Shown here: in pieces, positions 61,506 through 64,000 of the stretch
Layout: each line of letters begins with the position of its first letter
How positions within the stretch are numbered: the first letter of the stretch is position 1
Assembly: GCF_014645655.1 (NCBI RefSeq)
Contig: NZ_BMMD01000001.1
Location: forward strand, 90,229 to 154,228
From: Agromyces bauzanensis
GTDB lineage: Bacteria > Actinomycetota > Actinomycetes > Actinomycetales > Microbacteriaceae
Reading direction: 5' to 3'
DNA: 64,000 nucleotides
Translations under genes and position numbers: made by a program
The notes under the pieces: model-generated
What the model saw: the letters and a program-made list of their open reading frames with translations, nothing else
Databases searched by the model: none
Told to the model about the DNA's origin: nothing

Positions 61506-62820
61506 CTCCTGCCCTCCTTCCATGCGGGATCGGGATGCTTCCCGTGGTCAGCTGTGCGCGCGCCGCGGCGCGGCGCCCCACCTCGGTCTCCTCGGGATGA
61601 CTTCGCCAGTCATCTGGCAGGAGGTAGTCGAGCACGTCGTCAATCGTCACCACCCCGACGAGTCGGTGCTTCTCGTCGACGACCGGCACCGAGACGAGGT
61701 CGTAGCTCGCGAGGATGCGGCTGACCTCTGCGGCCGAGGTGTCGGCGCGTACGGGTTCGAGGCCCTGGTCGATGAGCGTGCCGAGCCGCTCGTGCGGCGG
61801 GTAGCGGAGCATCCGCTGGAAGTGCACGAGGCCGAGGAAGCGTCCCGTCGGCGGCTCGTACGGCGGCAGGGTGACGCACACCGCGGCGCCGAGCGCCGGT
61901 GGGAGGTCGTGCCGCCGGATGAGGGCGAGCCCCTCGGCCACGGTCGCATCGGCCGAGACGATGATCGGCTCGGTCGTCATGAGCCCCCCGGCGGTGTCGG
62001 GGCCGTAGGAGAGGAGGAACCGCACGTCGTCGGCCTCCTCGGGCTCCATGAGCTCGAGGAGGTGCTCGCCGCGCTCCTCGGGGAGCTGGGCGATGAGGTC
62101 GGCCGCGTCGTCGGGCTGCATGTGGTCGAGCACGTCGGCCGCGCGGTCGTCGCCGAGCTTCGCGAGGATGTCGACCTGATCTGACTCGGGCATCTCCTCG
62201 AGCACGTCGGCGAGCCGGTCGTCGGGCAGTTCGGCGGCAACCTCCTGCCGGCGCTGCGGCGGCAGGTCGAGCAGCGTGTTCGCGAGGTCGGCGGGCTTCA
62301 GCTCGGAGTAGGTCGCGATGAGCTGCTCGGCCGACTGCGCCTCGCCCTTCGCCGTGAACTCGCGCACCTCGCGCCACGTCACGTACGCCGACTGCCCCTT
62401 CGAGAACGGCGAGGCGCCCTTGGGGCGGCGCACGAAGAGCTGGTCGACCTCCCACTCGCCGGGCTCGCGCTCCTCGATCGCGACGTCCTCGATGGTCGCC
62501 TGGCCGGAGCCATCGTTGAAGACCACCTTGCGACCGAGCATCTCGGCGATCACGCGCACCTCGCCGCCGCGCTGCTCGAAGCGACGCAGGTTGATGAGGC
62601 CCGTCGTGATGATCTGGCCACCGCCGATCGACGTGACGCGCCCGATCGAGAGGAACACCCGGCGCTTGCCGGGGATCTCGACGATGAGTCCGACCACGCG
62701 CGGAGGGTCGTTCTTGCGGTACACGACGAGGACGTCGCGCACCTTGCCGACCCGGTCGCCGGCGGGGTCGAAGACCGCGCACCCGGCGAGTCGGGCGACG
62801 AAGACTCTCGTGGCACTCAC
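61492..62820 (-). CDS. PRC-barrel, MgtE N-terminal and CBS domain protein without a membrane channel
   Basis: A 442-residue soluble protein. Residues 1 to about 90 form PRC-barrel-like strands (FDPAGDRVGKVRDVLVVYR), 150-290 form the MgtE N domain with repeated superhelix motifs (ELPDDRLADVLEEMPESDQ, MQPDDAADLIAQLPEERG), and 290-430 hold a CBS pair (GGLMTTEPIIVSADATVAEG, VPVVDEKHRLVGVVTIDDVL). The MgtE transmembrane domain is absent. It may act as a Mg2+ or nucleotide sensor for a separate channel or for the DUF1003 partner. The GTG start lies six bases after TAAGTT. Confidence 0.88.
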   Translation of the reverse strand: MSATRVFVARLAGCAVFDPAGDRVGKVRDVLVVYRKNDPPRVVGLIVEIPGKRRVFLSIGRVTSIGGGQIITTGLINLRRFEQRGGEVRVIAEMLGRKVVFNDGSGQATIEDVAIEEREPGEWEVDQLFVRRPKGASPFSKGQSAYVTWREVREFTAKGEAQSAEQLIATYSELKPADLANTLLDLPPQRRQEVAAELPDDRLADVLEEMPESDQVDILAKLGDDRAADVLDHMQPDDAADLIAQLPEERGEHLLELMEPEEADDVRFLLSYGPDTAGGLMTTEPIIVSADATVAEGLALIRRHDLPPALGAAVCVTLPPYEPPTGRFLGLVHFQRMLRYPPHERLGTLIDQGLEPVRADTSAAEVSRILASYDLVSVPVVDEKHRLVGVVTIDDVLDYLLPDDWRSHPEETEVGRRAAARAQLTTGSIPIPHGRRAGDGTR

Positions 62821-62897
62821 ACCACCAACTTAGCCCCCGAAGCCGGATTCCCGGCCGGTTCCGGGTGTCGGCGCGCGCCCCATGGGAGAATGGCCAC

Positions 62898-63599
62898 GTG
62901 AGCAACCAATCCCCGTTCGGCGGCCGTACGGCGCGCGCGTACCCGACCCTGCCGAAGGGCGAGACCGTGGCGAGCTTCGAGACCTACGCCGAGGCCCAGG
63001 CCGCCGTCGACGCGCTCGCGAAGGCCGCGTTCCCCGTGAGGGAACTCGCGATCGTGGGCACCGGCCTCACGAGCGTCGAGCGCATCACGGGCACCCTCAG
63101 CTGGGGTCGAGCCGCAGGTGCCGGTGCCCTGTCGGGCGCCTGGTTCGGCACCTTCCTCGGCCTGCTGTTCTTCATCTTCGCGCCGACCGGCGCCTCGCTC
63201 GGCATCCTCGGCGCCGCGATCCTCATCGGTGCGGGATTCGGCATGATCTTCAGCGTGGTCTCGTACTCGGTGAACCGGCGGCGCCGCGACTTCACGTCGA
63301 TCGCCCAGGTGCTCGCGACCCGGTACTCGATCGTCGCGGAACCCGCACACGTCACGCGGGCGCGGCAGGTGCTCGGAACCACGGATGTCGCGGCCGCGGG
63401 CGTGCCGTCCGCCGCACCAGAGGCCGGTCCGGCCTCCGAACCCACGCCGCCGACCGCCACGCCGCCCCCGGCCGACGATCGGCCGGAGGCATCCGAGGCG
63501 CCGGCCAAGCCAGACGAGCCGCGCGGCCGCACGTACGGCGAGGCCCAGGACGCGGCGCGTCGCGCCGCCCGTGAGCGACGCGACGCGAGTGGGTCCTGA
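62898..63599 (+). CDS. General-stress-type membrane protein
   Basis: A 233-residue protein. Residues 15-75 form a general stress protein 17M-like domain (ETVASFETYAEAQAAVDALA), then two membrane helices with Gly-rich turns (GALSGAWFGTFLGLLFFIF and GILGAAILIGAGFGMIFSV), a basic stretch (NRRRRDF) and a Pro/Ala-rich disordered tail from about residue 160. The role is unknown; it may be stress-linked. GTG at 62898 follows GAGAAT by six bases, which suggests a leaderless message. It diverges from the PRC/MgtE_N gene by 77 bases. Confidence 0.82.
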   Translation: MSNQSPFGGRTARAYPTLPKGETVASFETYAEAQAAVDALAKAAFPVRELAIVGTGLTSVERITGTLSWGRAAGAGALSGAWFGTFLGLLFFIFAPTGASLGILGAAILIGAGFGMIFSVVSYSVNRRRRDFTSIAQVLATRYSIVAEPAHVTRARQVLGTTDVAAAGVPSAAPEAGPASEPTPPTATPPPADDRPEASEAPAKPDEPRGRTYGEAQDAARRAARERRDASGS

Positions 63600-63718
63600 C
63601 ACGCCGCACCGCCCGGGCCTGACGCGCCCGTGACCGCCTGCCTGCGCCACTTGCGCGGGCGCTGCGCCAGTTGTGCTGGTGCGGAGGCCGCCGAAGTGGC
63701 GTACGAAGCGTGAGGGCG

Positions 63719-64000
63719 TCAGCTCGCGGCGCCGCGCACCCACGCCTCGACCTCGTCGGCCGTGCGCGGGATCGCCGCGGACAGGTTCTCCGCCCCGCCG
63801 TCGGTGACGAGGACGTCGTCCTCGATGCGCACGCCGATGCCGCGGAACTCCTCGGGCACCGTGAGATCGTCGGGCTGGAAGTACAGGCCCGGCTCGATGG
63901 TGAACACCATGCCCGCCTCGAGCACGCCGTCCAGGTACATGGAGCGCCGCGCCTGCGCACAGTCGTGCACGTCGAGGCCCAGGTGATGGCTCGTGCCGTG
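63719..64000 (-). CDS. Xaa-Pro aminopeptidase (M24B), C-terminal part; start beyond the window
   Basis: The last 93 residues of a metallopeptidase of the aminopeptidase P group. HGTSHHLGLDVHDCAQARRS carries the conserved M24 histidine and GMVFTIEPGLYFQPDD the metal-ligand Glu, with a further Glu in GVRIEDDVLVTDGGAENLS. It removes N-terminal residues preceding proline. The N-terminal three quarters lie beyond the right edge. The 119-base gap to the stress-type gene holds two similar TGCGCCA-TTG-GC stretches but no gene. Confidence 0.92.
   Translation of the reverse strand, partial: HGTSHHLGLDVHDCAQARRSMYLDGVLEAGMVFTIEPGLYFQPDDLTVPEEFRGIGVRIEDDVLVTDGGAENLSAAIPRTADEVEAWVRGAAS

Noticed and set aside
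63600-63718. TGCGCCA-TTG-GC repeated stretches before the aminopeptidase gene
   Set aside because: Only two short imperfect copies, with no clear fold or promoter relation.

Overview
The window is a stretch of high-GC actinobacterial chromosome. GTG and TTG starts are common, codons end mostly in G or C, and the core gene neighbourhoods (fdxA-dapC, dapD/dapE, a nadR-type NUDIX repressor with nadABC and a cysteine desulfurase, DUF3117, tatB next to an O-methyltransferase) are those of Microbacteriaceae, probably Agromyces or a close relative. The placement rests on gene content and memory of the group, not on a search. Most of the window is ordinary housekeeping chromosome. I see no rRNA, tRNA, CRISPR array, prophage or intact insertion sequence.

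Layout. 1-4543: rmuC (cut by the window edge), a DEDD exonuclease, a methyltransferase, an EamA permease and ychF. 4545-8704: a patchy region with an antibiotic-monooxygenase remnant, a MazEF-type toxin-antitoxin pair, two Fpg/Nei glycosylase paralogues, a DUF4180 gene, and MarR and GNAT remnants. 8726-13912: a deaminase, a coiled-coil membrane protein, a TrpE-TrpG fusion of PhzE type behind a tryptophan leader peptide and attenuator, a HemK-like methyltransferase, a phosphoribosyltransferase and an AhpD-like protein. 13913-17779: a non-coding stretch with a strong terminator, a VWA protein and a DHA2 drug exporter. 17948-23579: the NAD operon ndnR-nadA-nadB-nadC-nadS on the minus strand. 23734-25055: a DUF559/AbiEi-like gene flanked by a repeated hairpin family. 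25134-29902: tandem glycine riboswitch and gcvT-gcvH-gcvP. 29932-31433: an ECF sigma/anti-sigma pair and the wreck of its likely target lipoprotein. 33204-38659: a complete peptide ABC importer. 38888-46687: typA, an M23 peptidase, an enoyl-CoA hydratase, fdxA-dapC and gltA. 46713-54291: a penicillin acylase homologue, dapD, dapE, a PIG-V type glycosyltransferase, DUF3117, an O-methyltransferase and tatB. 54316-64000: a succinate-semialdehyde-type dehydrogenase divergent from a symporter/PLP-decarboxylase pair, a lipoprotein, an overlapping Mrp-DUF1003-MgtE_N/CBS operon, a stress-type protein and an aminopeptidase P (cut by the edge).

How the genes work together. dapC, dapD and dapE, all within about 7.5 kb, give the succinylase branch of lysine/diaminopimelate synthesis. 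The nad operon couples quinolinate synthesis (NadA, NadB, NadC) to a desulfurase that can build the NadA cluster and to a NUDIX repressor that senses the pathway. The gcv genes form the glycine cleavage system under glycine control. The trp leader places the anthranilate synthase under tryptophan-sensitive attenuation. Many genes share one promoter layout: a TANNNT-like -10 box exactly six bases before the start codon, which implies leaderless mRNAs.

The most distinctive observations are the ECF operon and its deleted lipoprotein target sharing a promoter motif, the hairpin family around the DUF559 gene, the REP-like insertion inside nadB, the very frequent octamer GGCATCCG/CGGATGCC on both strands, and a possible structured RNA at 14080-14236. 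No clearly new multi-gene system is apparent.
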